Assembly (NCBI GenBank): GCA_028023455.1
Contig: JAQFVV010000288.1
Location: forward strand, 930,001 to 994,000
DNA: 64,000 nt
Reading direction: 5' to 3'
From: Epiperipatus broadwayi
Taxonomy: Eukaryota; Onychophora; Udeonychophora; Euonychophora; Peripatidae
Part shown: in pieces, positions 25,270 through 37,092 of the stretch
Numbering within the stretch: position 1 is the stretch's first letter
How the letters are laid out: every line of letters starts with the position of its first letter
The notes under the pieces: generated by a model
The model's database searches: none
Told to the model about the DNA's origin: nothing
The model's input: only the letters and a program-made list of their open reading frames with translations
Program-made: the position numbers and the translations under genes

Positions 25270-26840
25270 TTTATGATTTTCAAATTTGGAGCATTTAATG
25301 TTAGAGGCCTCAATCACCCCAGTAAAATCTTTCAGCTATCAAAATGAATTGATATAGTTCAGCCACATCTATTTAGATTTACTGAAACAAAAATATACAA
25401 TGCATCACAGATAGACCCATCCAATTATCTTTATAATAGAGGGCTCTCTATCTTCTCCAGATTATGCAACTCTCCATCTGCCAGCACAGGTGTTTTTATT
25501 TCCAAGATATGTCTTTTTAAAGCATTTACAATTCTTTATTTGGATCCTAATATTTTAATTATCGCAATGCAACACCCATCCATAATGATCAACATAGCCA
25601 TTGTTTATATACCACTTGGCCCACACATAATTAATAAAATAATTCTAACTATAAACTCTTTTTTTGCTTCCTCATCGCATCCATGTGTGATATTGGGAGA
25701 CTTCAATATGAGCTATGACACATTTGTATCAAAATGCATTCATAGACTTGCCTTCCCTCTAATGAGTGGAGAATGCTTCCTTCCTAAGAACTCAGTATCT
25801 TTTGATAATGGACGGCATAAATCATTGATAGACCTATGCTTATACACACCAATACTACATCACATGATTCATTTATCTTTTAATAATTCATCTTTTTCTG
25901 ATCATCTAGCATTGATGGTCACACTTCAACATGATCTTTTCCCAAAAAGTAGACTTTAATACTGGCAAAACAATTCGTTTACCACTGCCTAATCATACAT
26001 CTGAATTTCTTTTTTTCACAATTTGTATTCAACTTTTCAAACTTAATAAAATGAAATTAGACCCAATACAGACCTGGATTGCCTATTTGAATATTCTATC
26101 ATTCACAATTAACCATGTCACAAGAGCTTCTCCATTGCCAACCAGACTTCTCAGTCTAGGAGATGAGATTCACAAAAAGATTATACAATCTACTTCCACT
26201 ACTGAACAGAGCACAGGAATATTTGTACTAAAGACCCTATATAAATCCACATGTGAAACACTCAGACAATATTTGGCAGTTAAAAAAGAGAATATATATT
26301 AGCAAACCACATACATGGTCAAGAAATTGCATTCGCTGAGCACTTGGTCAGGCCCGTATAGTGAGAGTACCAGCAGCACTAAAAATTAATGGCACACTTT
26401 GTACAGGAGATAACATGTTAGGACCCCTATACAGCCACTATCAAAGGTTGCTTCAAAGCAAACAAATGTTTAATCCATCACCAAACTATCTTGGTAGCTC
26501 AATAGATTCAGACAGCATGACAATAGATGAACTCAAAGCAAAAACAACTTCCACTCCATTCATGTCATCCAGGCTTTCATGGAATTTCTCTCTTTGTATA
26601 TTCCCATCTAATGCATTTTACACAAAATATTTGGCTGATATGACCAATTGCCTATCAAAGCATATATATAAAATACAAGGTTCATATCCAATATCTCTTG
26701 TACCTTTCCTCAAAAAACATAAAAATATTTCTACCATTGATAATCTTAAACCTATTTCAATGGCACCACTAGGAATAAAAATACTAGAGTCTGTACTTAA
26801 AGATAGAATTGAGCCATTTGGCAAAAGTTGTTATATATAT
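25270..26840 (+). pseudogene. LINE ORF2: AP-type endonuclease and start of RT (truncated at gap)
   Basis: The frames starting near 25275 (FGAFNVRGLN) read as an exonuclease-endonuclease-phosphatase domain. The visible catalytic motifs are an E-T-K turn near 25380 (TETKIYN), GDFN near 25698 and SDHLALMV near 25900. A frameshift follows near 25950. A frame at 25931-26302 covers the linker before RT, and another at 26361-26840 reaches the first RT motif (NLKPISMAPLGIKILESV). The reading then runs into (TA)n and a 500-N gap, so the RT catalytic part is unseen. The family is an APE-type non-LTR retrotransposon; I cannot place the clade. Internal stops and frameshifts show it is dead. Confidence 0.75.
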
Positions 26841-27340
26841 NNNNNNNNNNNNNNNNNNNNNNNNNNNNNNNNNNNNNNNNNNNNNNNNNNNNNNNNNNNN
26901 NNNNNNNNNNNNNNNNNNNNNNNNNNNNNNNNNNNNNNNNNNNNNNNNNNNNNNNNNNNNNNNNNNNNNNNNNNNNNNNNNNNNNNNNNNNNNNNNNNNN
27001 NNNNNNNNNNNNNNNNNNNNNNNNNNNNNNNNNNNNNNNNNNNNNNNNNNNNNNNNNNNNNNNNNNNNNNNNNNNNNNNNNNNNNNNNNNNNNNNNNNNN
27101 NNNNNNNNNNNNNNNNNNNNNNNNNNNNNNNNNNNNNNNNNNNNNNNNNNNNNNNNNNNNNNNNNNNNNNNNNNNNNNNNNNNNNNNNNNNNNNNNNNNN
27201 NNNNNNNNNNNNNNNNNNNNNNNNNNNNNNNNNNNNNNNNNNNNNNNNNNNNNNNNNNNNNNNNNNNNNNNNNNNNNNNNNNNNNNNNNNNNNNNNNNNN
27301 NNNNNNNNNNNNNNNNNNNNNNNNNNNNNNNNNNNNNNNN
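26841..27340. other. Assembly gap (500 N)
   Basis: Exactly 500 N, flanked on both sides by (TA)n. A round size of this kind is a scaffold placeholder, so the true distance is unknown. Confidence 0.98.

Positions 27341-27404
<64 letters not shown>
27341..27404. repeat. (TA)n microsatellite at gap edge
   Basis: About 32 TA units after the gap, merging into the first satellite unit. The gap was probably caused by this tract. Confidence 0.9.
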
Positions 27405-27410
<6 letters not shown>

Positions 27411-28962
27411 GGATCATTAGTAAGAATGGATTTCCATTCTTGCTATTAAAAGGTGTGAAGGTTGCCTTGACAGCAGTTAGAGATATTGGTTGCTATATTT
27501 ACTGTGAATGTTTAGGTGGTTACTGGTTGGAAACTAATTATATCATTATCCCAGATTAGCTTTAGGCACTATTTCGCTTATTATTTCTAAATAATACATG
27601 GGCAATTTAAAAGTATTGCATTAAATAATGTTTTAGATGACTATTTATTAGTCTGCATTATAGTGACATGTTTATTTCATGTTTAAAGAGGTTTATTTAA
27701 ACTTCATTGTAACAATATTTCATACTCTGTAGTCAAGTTGCAATCTTTAAGTGTCCATATATATTCAATGGATCATTAGTAAGAATGGATTTCCATTCTT
27801 GCTATTAAAAGGTGTGAAGGTTGCCTTGACAGCAGTTAGAGATATTGGTTGCTATATTTACTGTGAATGTTTAGGTGGTTACTGGTTGGAAACTAATTAT
27901 ATCATTATCCCAGATTAGCTTTAGGCACTATTTCGCTTATTATTTCTAAATAATACATGGGCAATTTAAAAGTATTGCATTACATAATGTTTTAGATGAC
28001 TATTTATTAGTCTGCATTATAGTGACATGTTTATTTCATGTTTAAAGAGGTTTATTTAAACTTCATTGTAACAATATTTCATACTCTGTAGTCAAGTTGC
28101 AATCTTTAAGTGTCCATATATATTCAATGGATCATTAGTAAGAATGGATTTCCATTCTTGCTATTAAAAGGTGTGAAGGTTGCCTTGACAGCAGTTAGAG
28201 ATATTGGTTGCTATATTTACTGTGAATGTTTAGGTGGTTACTGGTTGGAAACTAATTATATCATTATCCCAGATTAGCTTTAGGCACTATTTCGCTTATT
28301 ATTTCTAAATAATACATGGGCAATTTAAAAGTATTGCATTAAATAATGTTTTAGATGACTATTTATTAGTCTGCATTATAGTGACATGTTTATTTCATGT
28401 TTAAAGAGGTTTATTTAAACTTCATTGTAACAATATTTCATACTCTGTAGTCAAGCTGCAATCTTTAAGTGTCCATATATATTCAATGGAATATTAGTAA
28501 AAATGGATTTCCATTCTTGCTATTAAAAGGTGTGAAGGTTGCCTTGACAGCAGTTAGAGATATTGGTTGCTATATTTACTGTGAATGTTTAGGTGGTTAC
28601 TGGTTGGAAACTAATTATATCATTATCCCAGATTAGCTTTAGGCACTATTTCGCTATACATGGGCAATTTAAAAGTATTGCATTAAATAATGTTTTAGAT
28701 GACTATTTATTAGTCTGCATTATAGTGACATGTTTATTTCATGTTTAAAGAGGTTTATTTAAACTTCATTGTAACAATATTTCATACTCTGTAGTCAAGT
28801 TGCAATCTTTAAGTGTCCATATATATTCAATGGATCATTAGTAAGAATGGATTTCCATTCTTGCTATTAAAAGGTGTGAAGGTTGCCTTGACAGCAGTTA
28901 GAGATATTGGTTGCTATATTTACTGTGAATGTTTAAGTGGTTACTGGTTGGAAACTAATTAT
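27401..28962. repeat. 359-bp satellite array, about 4.4 units
   Basis: Units begin (TATATTCAATGG) at 27401, 27760, 28119, 28478 and 28822, giving periods of 359, 359, 359 and 344. The fourth unit has lost 15 bp in TCGCTTATTATTTC. The last copy breaks off after about 140 bp at (TA)n next to the Penelope-like element. Units differ at only a handful of positions, so amplification or homogenisation is recent. The fragments of open frame (60-80 codons) are by-products. The left edge also coincides with (TA)n. Confidence 0.95.
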
Positions 28963-28981
28963 ATATATATATATATATATA
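28963..28981. repeat. (TA)n between satellite and Penelope-like element
   Basis: About nine TA units, forming the junction between the truncated fifth satellite unit and the end of the Penelope-like element. Confidence 0.85.
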
Positions 28982-29280
28982 TGTTAAAACGAAGATTTGC
29001 ACGGGTTAAATATATAAAATACATATTTTGCGGGTTCATCCGTGTTAAAAACTTTTAATATCAATTTACTGACGTTTCGACTTGGTCACACAAGCCATCC
29101 ACAGAGTTATAAAAAGGTAGAAAGACGGTTGTAGAGGCGCTACAATCACTGGTTTGAATAAAACATTAAAAATCCCACCAATAGCAAAAATGTTAAATTT
29201 AAGAATGTTTTTTAAAGAAATCTTTCCAAATAGGAGGAAGTTTGCACGTATCATCTCGCTTATTGATACAATCTGGCCTT
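28982..29280 (-). repeat. Penelope-like element terminal repeat, downstream copy
   Basis: A stretch of about 299 bp that recurs as a direct repeat at 31513-31811 with no difference that I can see. Penelope-like elements typically have such tandem pseudo-LTRs. In minus orientation this copy is the 3' end of the element and contains the last codons of the ORF; the upstream copy contains its start codon. Confidence 0.8.
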
Positions 29281-31570
29281 TTAAGTATCTCAATGGCTTC
29301 TCTGATTTTGCATTGGTAGAGATTATCACATCTGGATATGATCCTGGTACTAGAAAAATCTATTTTATGACCTGAATCTATAGTATGGAGTGAGAGTGCT
29401 GATGATGATGAGTGTTGTTTAACTGCATTAGCATGCTCATCTCTCCTAACACTGATGCGACGATTACTCATACCTATGTAAGAAGCTTTACAATTTTTAC
29501 ATGAGATTTGATAGACACCATGAGATTCAAGAGGGACTGAATCCTTAGGCTTGGTTATTATATTGCTGATCTTTTGATGAGCAGAAAATGCTGTATCTAT
29601 ATTATAGCATTTTAATATACGTCCGATACTGTCTGTAGTTCCTTTTACATATGGAACACAAATCCTAATAGCTGACTTATCATCTTTTTGTTTCCTATTT
29701 TGTCTATTTTGGGCTTGAAATAAGGCTTTTTTTATAAATTTGTAATTATAACTATTTGCTAATAAAACACTATTAATATGATTTATTTCTTCTTTCAGAT
29801 GTGTGTCATCTGAAAGGTTAATTGCTCTATTTAAAAGAGTTTTGGCTACAGAAACTATCTGAGTTGGGTGATGATGAGAATGGAAATGTAAATATCTGTC
29901 TGTGTGTGTATCCTTTCTGTAAATAGAAAAAGATAAACTATTTGGTGTTCTGGTGACTAGAACATCAAGAAAAGGGAGTTTTCCATCAGACTCTGTCTCC
30001 ATTGTAAATTTAATATGAGGATGCATATTATTTAAATGTAAGAAAAAATCATCTAATGTATTTTTTCCATGTTGCCATATGACAAAAGTGTCATCTATGT
30101 ATCTGAGCCAAATGAGAGGTTTTAAAGATGATGATTCTAAAGCACGAGTTTCTATATATTCCATGAATAAATCAGCTATTACTCCTGAGATAGGTGAGCC
30201 CATAGGAGTACCAAAAACTTGTCTGTAATGCTGTCCATTGTATACAAAATATGTATTTAAGAGACAATGTTTAATCAAAGCAATAATATGGTCTGGTAAA
30301 TTGCAACGTTGTGAGATTATATTTAAAGCTTCATCAATTGGAATGTTTGTAAACAAAGACACGACATCAAAACTGACCAGAATGTCACTAGCATTAATTT
30401 TTAAACTTTTTAAAACAGAAATAAAATGAAGAGAGTTTTTAATATATGATTTAATAGATGGGATTGTAGGTTTAATGAAATCGGATAAGTATCTAGCTAA
30501 AATATGAGTTGGAGAACCTATTGCACTTACTATTGGACGAAGAGGGGTATCTGGTTTGTGAATTTTTGGAAGTCCATAAAATTTTGGACAGACACAAGAT
30601 TTTTCACGAGGGATTATTTTATTTTTTATCTCTGTTTCAATAGGTGATTTATTAATAATAGCTTTTGTTGTTTTTTCCAAATATGTAGTATGATCTCTTT
30701 TTGATAGTTTATAAGTTTTATCACTAAGCAGATCTAAAATTTTATTATGGTAAATGTCACGATCCATTACAACTGTGGCATTACCTTTATCAGCTGGAAG
30801 TACAACAATTGATTTGTCCGATTTTATATTATTTAATGCTTGTCTTTCTTTCTTTGAAAAATTATTTTTAGGAAGCTTAGCTTCTTTAAAATATTACAAA
30901 TCTCAGCTCTAGCTAAATCAGCCGATGTAGAATCAATTTTATCAAGAGCTGATTCAACATTACAGACAATTTTCTCAAAAGGTATCCGGGAAGGTGTTAA
31001 AGCAAAATTGAAACCTTTTTCTAAAACCGAAATTTCATCTGTAGAGAGGGCTTTCTTAGATAAATTGTAAACGGTTTTTTGATTTGGATACATAATGTTT
31101 GGGGATTGTGTTCTAATTAGCATTTGCAATTTTTTCTTTTGCTTTGCTGTTACCAATTCCGAATCTTTAAATGATCGAAAACTTGCAATACGATCAAAAC
31201 TAGTCCACAGTAAAGGATGTATTTTACTACTAAGGAATAAACGTAAATGTAGCAATACTTTATCAATTTTGTCTAAATTTTTCCGAGTTTCTTTAATAAA
31301 AGAGTTTAAAATAATATTGCTGGTTTTCCTTAGAATTTTACTAACATTATAATTGTTCTTGTGAAACACAATTTTACAGCAAGTGGGTATAACGTTGTGA
31401 TTTTTGCATGCTAACAAAAAAGATAAATTACAAAGTAACTTACATTTCTTACTCCACATTCTTTCAAATATACGAAGCTGTTTGAAAATTTCCTCCCCGT
31501 AGAGGTTAGTAATGTTAAAACGAAGATTTGCACGGGTTAAATATATAAAATACATATTTTGCGGGTTCAT
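29199..31570 (-). pseudogene. Penelope-like element ORF (RT + GIY-YIG endonuclease), one frameshift
   Basis: Read on the minus strand from ATG 31570 (MNPQNMYFIYLTRANLRFNI), the first 225 or so codons lead to a frameshift near 30885 in an A/T-rich stretch. The second frame then runs without a stop to 29199, giving about 790 residues in all, the usual size for this family. In the second part, numbered from its ATG at 30767, RT motifs are visible: FYGLPKIHKP (63-72), SFDVVSLFTNIP (132-143), GTPMGSPISG (186-195) and the catalytic YIDD (223-226). A GIY-YIG nuclease follows, with GVY (417-419), a CxxC (423-426) and YIG (430-432). This combination is diagnostic of Penelope-like retroelements. Protein-level preservation is otherwise excellent, so the copy is young; the single frameshift might be a sequencing error. 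Confidence 0.92.
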
Positions 31571-31811
31571 CCGTGTTAAAAACTTTTAATATCAATTTAC
31601 TGACGTTTCGACTTGGTCACACAAGCCATCCACAGAGTTATAAAAAGGTAGAAAGACGGTTGTAGAGGCGCTACAATCACTGGTTTGAATAAAACATTAA
31701 AAATCCCACCAATAGCAAAAATGTTAAATTTAAGAATGTTTTTTAAAGAAATCTTTCCAAATAGGAGGAAGTTTGCACGTATCATCTCGCTTATTGATAC
31801 AATCTGGCCTT
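31513..31811 (-). repeat. Penelope-like element terminal repeat, upstream copy
   Basis: Direct repeat of 28982-29280. It contains the start codon of the element's ORF at 31570, so translation begins inside the terminal repeat. The copy ends abruptly at 31811, where an inverted fragment of the same element begins. Confidence 0.8.
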
Positions 31812-32440
31812 ATGTAAAAGGAACTACAGACAGTATCGGACGTATATTAAAACGCTATAATATAGATACAGCATTTTCTGCTCATCAAAAGATCAGCAAT
31901 ATAATAACCAAGCCTAAGGATTCAGTCCCTCTTGAATCTCATGGTGTCTATCAAATCTCATGTAAAAATTGTAAAGCTTCTTACATAGGTATGAGTAATC
32001 GTCGCATCAGTGTTAGGAGAGATGAGCATGCTAATGCAGTTAAACAACACTCATCATCATCAGCACTCTCACTCCATACTATAGATTCAGGTCATAAAAT
32101 AGATTTTTCTAGTACCAGGATCATATCCAGATGTGATAATCTCTACCAATGCAAAATCAGAGAAGCCATTGAGATACTTAAAAGGCCAGATTGTATCAAT
32201 AAGCGAGATGATACGTGCAAACTTCCTCCTATTTGGAAAGATTTCTTTAAAAAACATTCTTAAATTTAACATTTTTGCTATTGGTGGGATTTTTAATGTT
32301 TTATTCAAACCAGTGATTGTAGCGCCTCTACAACCGTCTTTCTACCTTTTTATAACTCTGTGGATGGCTTGTGTGACCAAGTCGAAACGTCAGTAAATTG
32401 ATATTAAAAGTTTTTAACACGGATGAACCCGCAAAATATG

Positions 32441-32450
<10 letters not shown>
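31812..32450 (+). repeat. Inverted 3' fragment of the Penelope-like element
   Basis: Reverse complement of roughly 29014-29650: it carries the GIY-YIG coding end on the plus strand (open to 32263) and the element's terminus, and then dissolves into (TA)n at about 32446. Inverted 3' fragments attached upstream of the main body are a known product of Penelope-like retrotransposition. The junction at 31811/31812 leaves no spacer. Confidence 0.85.

Positions 32451-32480
<30 letters not shown>
32446..32480. repeat. (TA)n flanking the Penelope-like element
   Basis: About 17 TA units. With the tract at 28963-28981 it brackets the whole Penelope-like insertion, so the target was a (TA)n microsatellite or the tract was made at insertion. 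Confidence 0.9.
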
Positions 32481-32482
<2 letters not shown>

Positions 32483-32539
32483 CTAGACAAGTACATTTTA
32501 TATATCTTACAATAATATTTATTTTTATAAAGCACAAAC

Positions 32540-33370
32540 AGTATTGAAATTAAATTGAGAGACTGCAAACCTCTCGCGCTCATCACTATCTAACAACCAA
32601 TCAGATCGTAAATACAAGACAGAGAATTTAATAAGAATAGGGAGGTCCACCCTATTCTTTACTTTCTATATATCCAAGCCAGTCTAAAGTATTTAGATCT
32701 GAAAGCGTGAATGTTAAATATCTTCACCCTTAACTCACTGAGTTGAAATTACAAACATACAGTGTGAAATCCTACGATTTACTACGCAGTAGTATTTAGA
32801 TGTTATAACATGCAGTAACGTATGTAAATAATATTTATTTTTATAAAGTGCAAACGGTATTAAAATTAAATTGAGAAACTGCAAATCTCTTGCATTCATC
32901 ACTATCTAACAGCCAATCATTATAAAGCGCAAACAGTGTTGAAATTAAATTGAGAGACTGCAAAACCTCTTGCGCTCATCACTATCTAACAGCAGATTGG
33001 CTGTTAGATAATGATGAGTGCAAGAGGTTTGCAGTCTCTCAATTTAATTTCAATACTGTTTGCGTTTTATAAAAATAAATATTATTTACATACGTTACTG
33101 CATGTTATAACATCTAAATACTACTGCGTAGTAAATCGTAGGATTTCATGCTGTATGTTTGTAATTTAAACTCAGTGAGTTAAGTGTGAAGATATTTAAT
33201 ATTCACGCTTTCAGATCTAAGTACTTTAGACTGGCTTGGATATATAGAAAGACAAGTAAAGAGCAGGGTGGACAGCTCTATTCTTATTAAATTCTCTGTC
33301 TTGTATTTACAATCTGATTGGCTGTTAGATAGTGATGAGCGTGAGAGGTTTGCAATCTCTCAATTTAATA
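32540..33370. mobile_element. Foldback element with arms of about 375 bp
   Basis: The left arm (about 32540-32912) pairs with the right arm (about 32994-33370) almost throughout, including a shared core CTACTGCGTAGTA and the segment with CCAGTCTAAAGTA. The central 80 bp is a further copy of a sub-repeat (TTGAAATTAAATTGAGAGAC to CACTATCTAACAG) that also sits at both ends of the arms, so the sub-repeat occurs five times in all. There is no coding capacity. It could be a foldback or MITE-like DNA transposon; I do not see a defined target-site duplication. Confidence 0.75.
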
Positions 33371-33713
33371 TCCTACAATAAAACGGTGTTCTACTCACTT
33401 TGCATTTTTTTATAATATAAAGTTTATTAATTTAATTTACTTGAAGTTTTTATAAAAATGTTTTTTTTAAATGATCTTTACATTTAGAACTCCAATTAGA
33501 ACGATCTTCATAGAATTCGAAAATATATTCAAATTAAGTAATTTAGAAATTACCTTTTTTTAAGAAATATTAGAAATTTCTTTAATAAGTATTAAATCAT
33601 TCAAAAATATAGATTTTATCCTATACACTGTTCTTTTAAATCGAGCACAGTATAAGTCTTTGTGAGAATATAGCTGAAAAAAGAATCTTTAGTCTTCTCT
33701 AAAAAAAATTATT

Positions 33714-34573
33714 TGAAAGGTGTTTTTTGGTAGGATGCCATCTAGAGTCATAAATACAAGCGTATGCAAGTTTTTTAAATTTGCGTTTTTGTTTTTCATA
33801 AATGTACCTTTGAGGTCTTTCTTGCAATGATATATATTGCAGAGGCTTCTACTATGTGGTGATGCTGAACTGATATCAGACCCATATAGCTATCTGGCTT
33901 GCTGTGCTGAGTTTGAAGACATTACATGTATGAAAGATTTGCGCTTGCAAGCTGAATAGAAACTGTTTCTTAAACACTCAGAGTTTGCATTTAGATCTAG
34001 TTTCTTAATCCTGTCTTTCACTGATGATAGCTAATAGCTTGAAATCATGATCTGAAGGTGGAAAATTAAGTTAGAGATAGTGAATGCTTTCTCTGACGTT
34101 TATGTAAACAAAACAATGCTTGAAAGGTGTTTTTTGGTAGGATGCCATCTAGAGTCATAAATACAAGCGTATGCAAGTTTTTTAAATTTGTGTTTTTGTT
34201 TTTCATAAATGTACCTTTGAGGTCTTTCTTGCAATGATATATATTGCAGAGGCTTCTACTATGTGGTGATGCTGAACTGATATCAGACCCATATAGCTAT
34301 CTGGCTTGCTGTGCTGAGTTTGAAGACATTACGTGTCTGAAAGATTCGCGCTTGCAAGCTGAATAGAAACTGTTTCTTAAACGCTCAGAGTTTGCATTTA
34401 GATCTAGTTTCTTAATCCTGTCCTTTACTGATGATAGCAAATAGCTTGAAATCATGATCTAAAGGTGGAAAATTAAGTTAGAGATAGTGAATGCTTTCTC
34501 TGATGTTTATGTAAACAAAACAACGCTTGAAAGGTTTTTTTTGGTAGGATGCCATCTAGAGTCATATATATAT
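33714..34573. repeat. 407-bp tandem repeat, about 2.1 units
   Basis: Units begin TGAAAGG at 33714, 34121 and 34528 (period 407). The first two are near-identical full copies and the third stops after about 40 bp at (TA)n (34564-34582). Segments such as CCATATAGCTATCTGGCTTG are preserved. There is no ORF. Like the 359-bp array it is terminated by (TA)n. Confidence 0.92.
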
Positions 34574-34807
34574 ATATATATGTATGTGCGTAAATAAAAG
34601 TTTGTATGTTAATTACTGGCAGTGGCTTATTTATTTTTTTAAATATATTTGGATAGAGTATTACATTATTAAATCTCTGCTATTCCACTGAGCTAGTGAC
34701 ATGGGCTAACGACCGGAATCAAAATATATTATAAAAAAAAATTTTTTTTTTTGTTTTTGACTTACGTATCTGCCTACTTTATAAATTTTCTAGGTTCAAA
34801 TGCCTAG

Positions 34808-34816
34808 TGGCGCCCT
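34808..34816 (+). other. Primer-binding-like motif in LTR fragment
   Basis: TGGCGCCCT preceded by GGTTCAAATGCCTAG, an arrangement like the 3' end of the LTRs of elements A and F just before their primer sites. About 45 bp downstream the sequence ends in (TA)n at 34860. It is probably the remnant of another family I LTR end; nothing further upstream could be aligned by eye. Confidence 0.35.
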
Positions 34817-34859
34817 ATAGTGTAGTTTATGATAAGTCAAAACTCCTCCGGATTGTTAC

Positions 34860-34879
34860 AATATATATATATATATATT
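34860..34879. repeat. (TA)n microsatellite
   Basis: Ten TA units directly after GATTGTTACA, closing the small LTR-like fragment. Confidence 0.85.
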
Positions 34880-35620
34880 AAGAGTATTGTATTAAAACTA
34901 TTATATAATAATTAGATTATACAAATAATAATTAATTATTTGTATATAATGTTTTCATCCTTAAAATGATTATATATAATTTATGTTTATTAATATAAAA
35001 AATATATATATTTCATACCAATGTTAGTCATTTATCCACTTATCATACATAATGGTTATTATACTATTTGGATTAGTACAAACAAAGTAGTGTCATGTCA
35101 TAAAAAATAATAATATGTGAATTGAAAAATAATTTAATTTCTTACCTCTAAGTTCACTCTATCCCTTTTATATTTATATACCTTTCCCATGTTAATATTT
35201 CTTATCGTATACGTAAATTTTTATTAAATATATAAAACAAATATATTTTAAATTATTAATATTTTCTTCTTATTTATTTCTTTAATGAAATGAATTCAAT
35301 AATAAAAGAAATGAGATTAATATTCCCCAATTACAATTTTTAAAAAATTAAATGGTATTTATAAAAGTTAATGCAATAGTCCTAGATGTTCCTGGAATTT
35401 GCGGATGAAAATCCTTTGAAGATATAATTCTTAATTCCTTAGTTGTTATGCACTGAAGAAGATAATATGAGATCTCAAGTTGATATTTAGCTTCCTCCTT
35501 GTATATAGATATCATCTTTGTTTATACAGAGTTTTTTATTAACAATTATAATTCCATTTTGAAGATATAGCATATATAATTTTAAAAGTATTTGGCAAAA
35601 GTTGTTATTCACATATATAT
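34880..35620. other. Intergenic, no gene supported
   Basis: AT-rich spacer without an open frame or repeat I recognise, ending in a short (AT)4 just before element E. Confidence 0.5.
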
Positions 35621-37082
35621 TGTGCCAATATTGATATGGCACATATAATTTTATCTAAAATTATATTATTAAATAATCTTTCATAAAAGAAAAGCATAAA
35701 AATTAAATGTTGAAGAGTTTATCAAATAGTTTTCTATCACTAGTTTTTGAAATAGAGCTGCAATTAATTAATCAGAAGGGGAGAGGGGTGTTTCATTAGA
35801 AAAAGTAAACTAAAGTTTTATAAAAGGAAGTAGTTTGTTATTATTAGTTGAAATATAATTTAAACAGGTTAAAATGTGCAAATCTCTTTTCATTCGATTT
35901 GGGGAAAAAGTAATCTTAAAACTAGTTATATATGTGCATATATATGTGTGAATAAAATAAATATATGCGTAATAAATGTTATTATAAATGGATGAAGATT
36001 ATATTTGGAAAACACGGCAATGGCTATTAATTAAAATATAATTCCAAAACACTTTTTTTTGCATGGCTATTATTGGTTAAACAATTTACCAAAACATGTT
36101 TATCAATCACTGGAATTTGAAAACATAGATTGCTGACGGACATGAAAATGACAACACGTCGCAGGTATAAATAGACTTTTTATCGGACAGTTGAGTTGAG
36201 TTCAGATATAGATTGAGTTAAGTACACAAATTAATTGAGTCAGCTAACAAACAAAATGCAGTGTCGAGAAGATCTTGGGAACGCACGTTTATCTCCAGCC
36301 TGAAGCCTGATGAAAACAGCAAGATCTGCCCATGAAATAATGTCACGTAACAACTTAGACATCTCCGTCAATATCTAATTGTCTCCAACAATAATAATCA
36401 GGAAGAATAAGGAAACTCATCAAGGAAAAGTCCCAGCCAGCTGGAAGCATTCATAATGGAAATATTCTCACCGAAAGCAGCCACCAAAGGAAACAAAATT
36501 CTACATCTACATTTAAAAGCCTAGGTAAAAAAATATTTCATATTCTTATTTCTATAATAGCCATTGCATTAATTCGTGTGAATCCTCCAAAAGTCTAATT
36601 ATACGAACTCTATATCATACATAAATGAACTATTGATGTGTGTGATTAAATTTCAAATGCTATGTAATCATTTATTATCATTATTATGTGTGTACATGAG
36701 TTAATATGTGCATGATTATTATATCAATATTTATTAGTTAAATTAGAGTGTTCTGTTATTAAATCTATAGGAATATTTAAACTAGTTTAGAAATGTTAAT
36801 TCAAAAATATGCGTGTGTTTATTAGAATTATAAAATGTTTAAATTTAGTAAATAAATGTTAGTTAATAAATTGTCTTTAAAATTAAATTTTATTGTCGGT
36901 CAATTCTTTTTACCAGTCTCTTTTTATAAATTCCTTTTACAATTCTTTTATTAACTCTTTCACCAGTAATTATGTATAATCTGTTAGTAATTACAAATAG
37001 CTGAGCTAGTCGTGGATAATTAGGCGTTGAGTTAGTGGCCATTGTCCAAAGTATGTTGGGTATTCTTTTCAGGATATACAAC
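35621..37082 (+). repeat. Element E, putative 5' LTR (about 1.46 kb)
   Basis: Inferred from its two ends. It starts TGTGCCA after (AT)4, as the LTRs of A and F do, and stops before TGGCGCCC at 37083. A TATA-like box lies at 36177. The first 24 bases form a hairpin (TGTGCCA, then TGGCACA). No second copy exists in the window, so LTR status rests on the promoter, primer motif and following gag-like ORF. Confidence 0.4.
36177..36185 (+). promoter_or_regulatory. TATA-like box of element E
   Basis: TATAAATAG followed by a purine/pyrimidine-mixed leader, 556 bp after the putative LTR start and 0.9 kb before the primer-binding motif. The same 9-mer occurs at 13402 and 41624. Confidence 0.45.
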
Positions 37083-37092
37083 TGGCGCCCAT
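37083..37092 (+). other. Primer-binding motif of element E
   Basis: TGGCGCCCAT. The first eight bases equal the start of tRNA-Lys-type primer-binding sites known from retroviruses; the rest of the match is lost. It lies 548 bp before the coiled-coil ORF. Confidence 0.5.

Noticed and set aside
26809-27559. Long frames crossing the N gap
   Set aside because: They consist of unknown residues and TA-repeat translation (Ile-Tyr)n.
29064-29100. Hammerhead-ribozyme-like core (CGAAACGTC on the minus strand) in the Penelope-like terminal repeat
   Set aside because: Such ribozymes are known in these elements and the GAAAC/GTC half is suggestive, but I cannot find the CTGANGA half or a closing stem. 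A covariance-model search would decide.
31685-32263. 192-codon plus-strand frame containing GIY-YIG
   Set aside because: It fuses an antisense terminal repeat with an inverted fragment of the Penelope-like element; not a separate gene.
26819-35610. 17-bp identity TTGGCAAAAGTTGTTAT at about 26819 and 35592
   Set aside because: Both copies lie next to (TA)n or (AT)4, but the match is too short in such AT-rich DNA to exclude chance.
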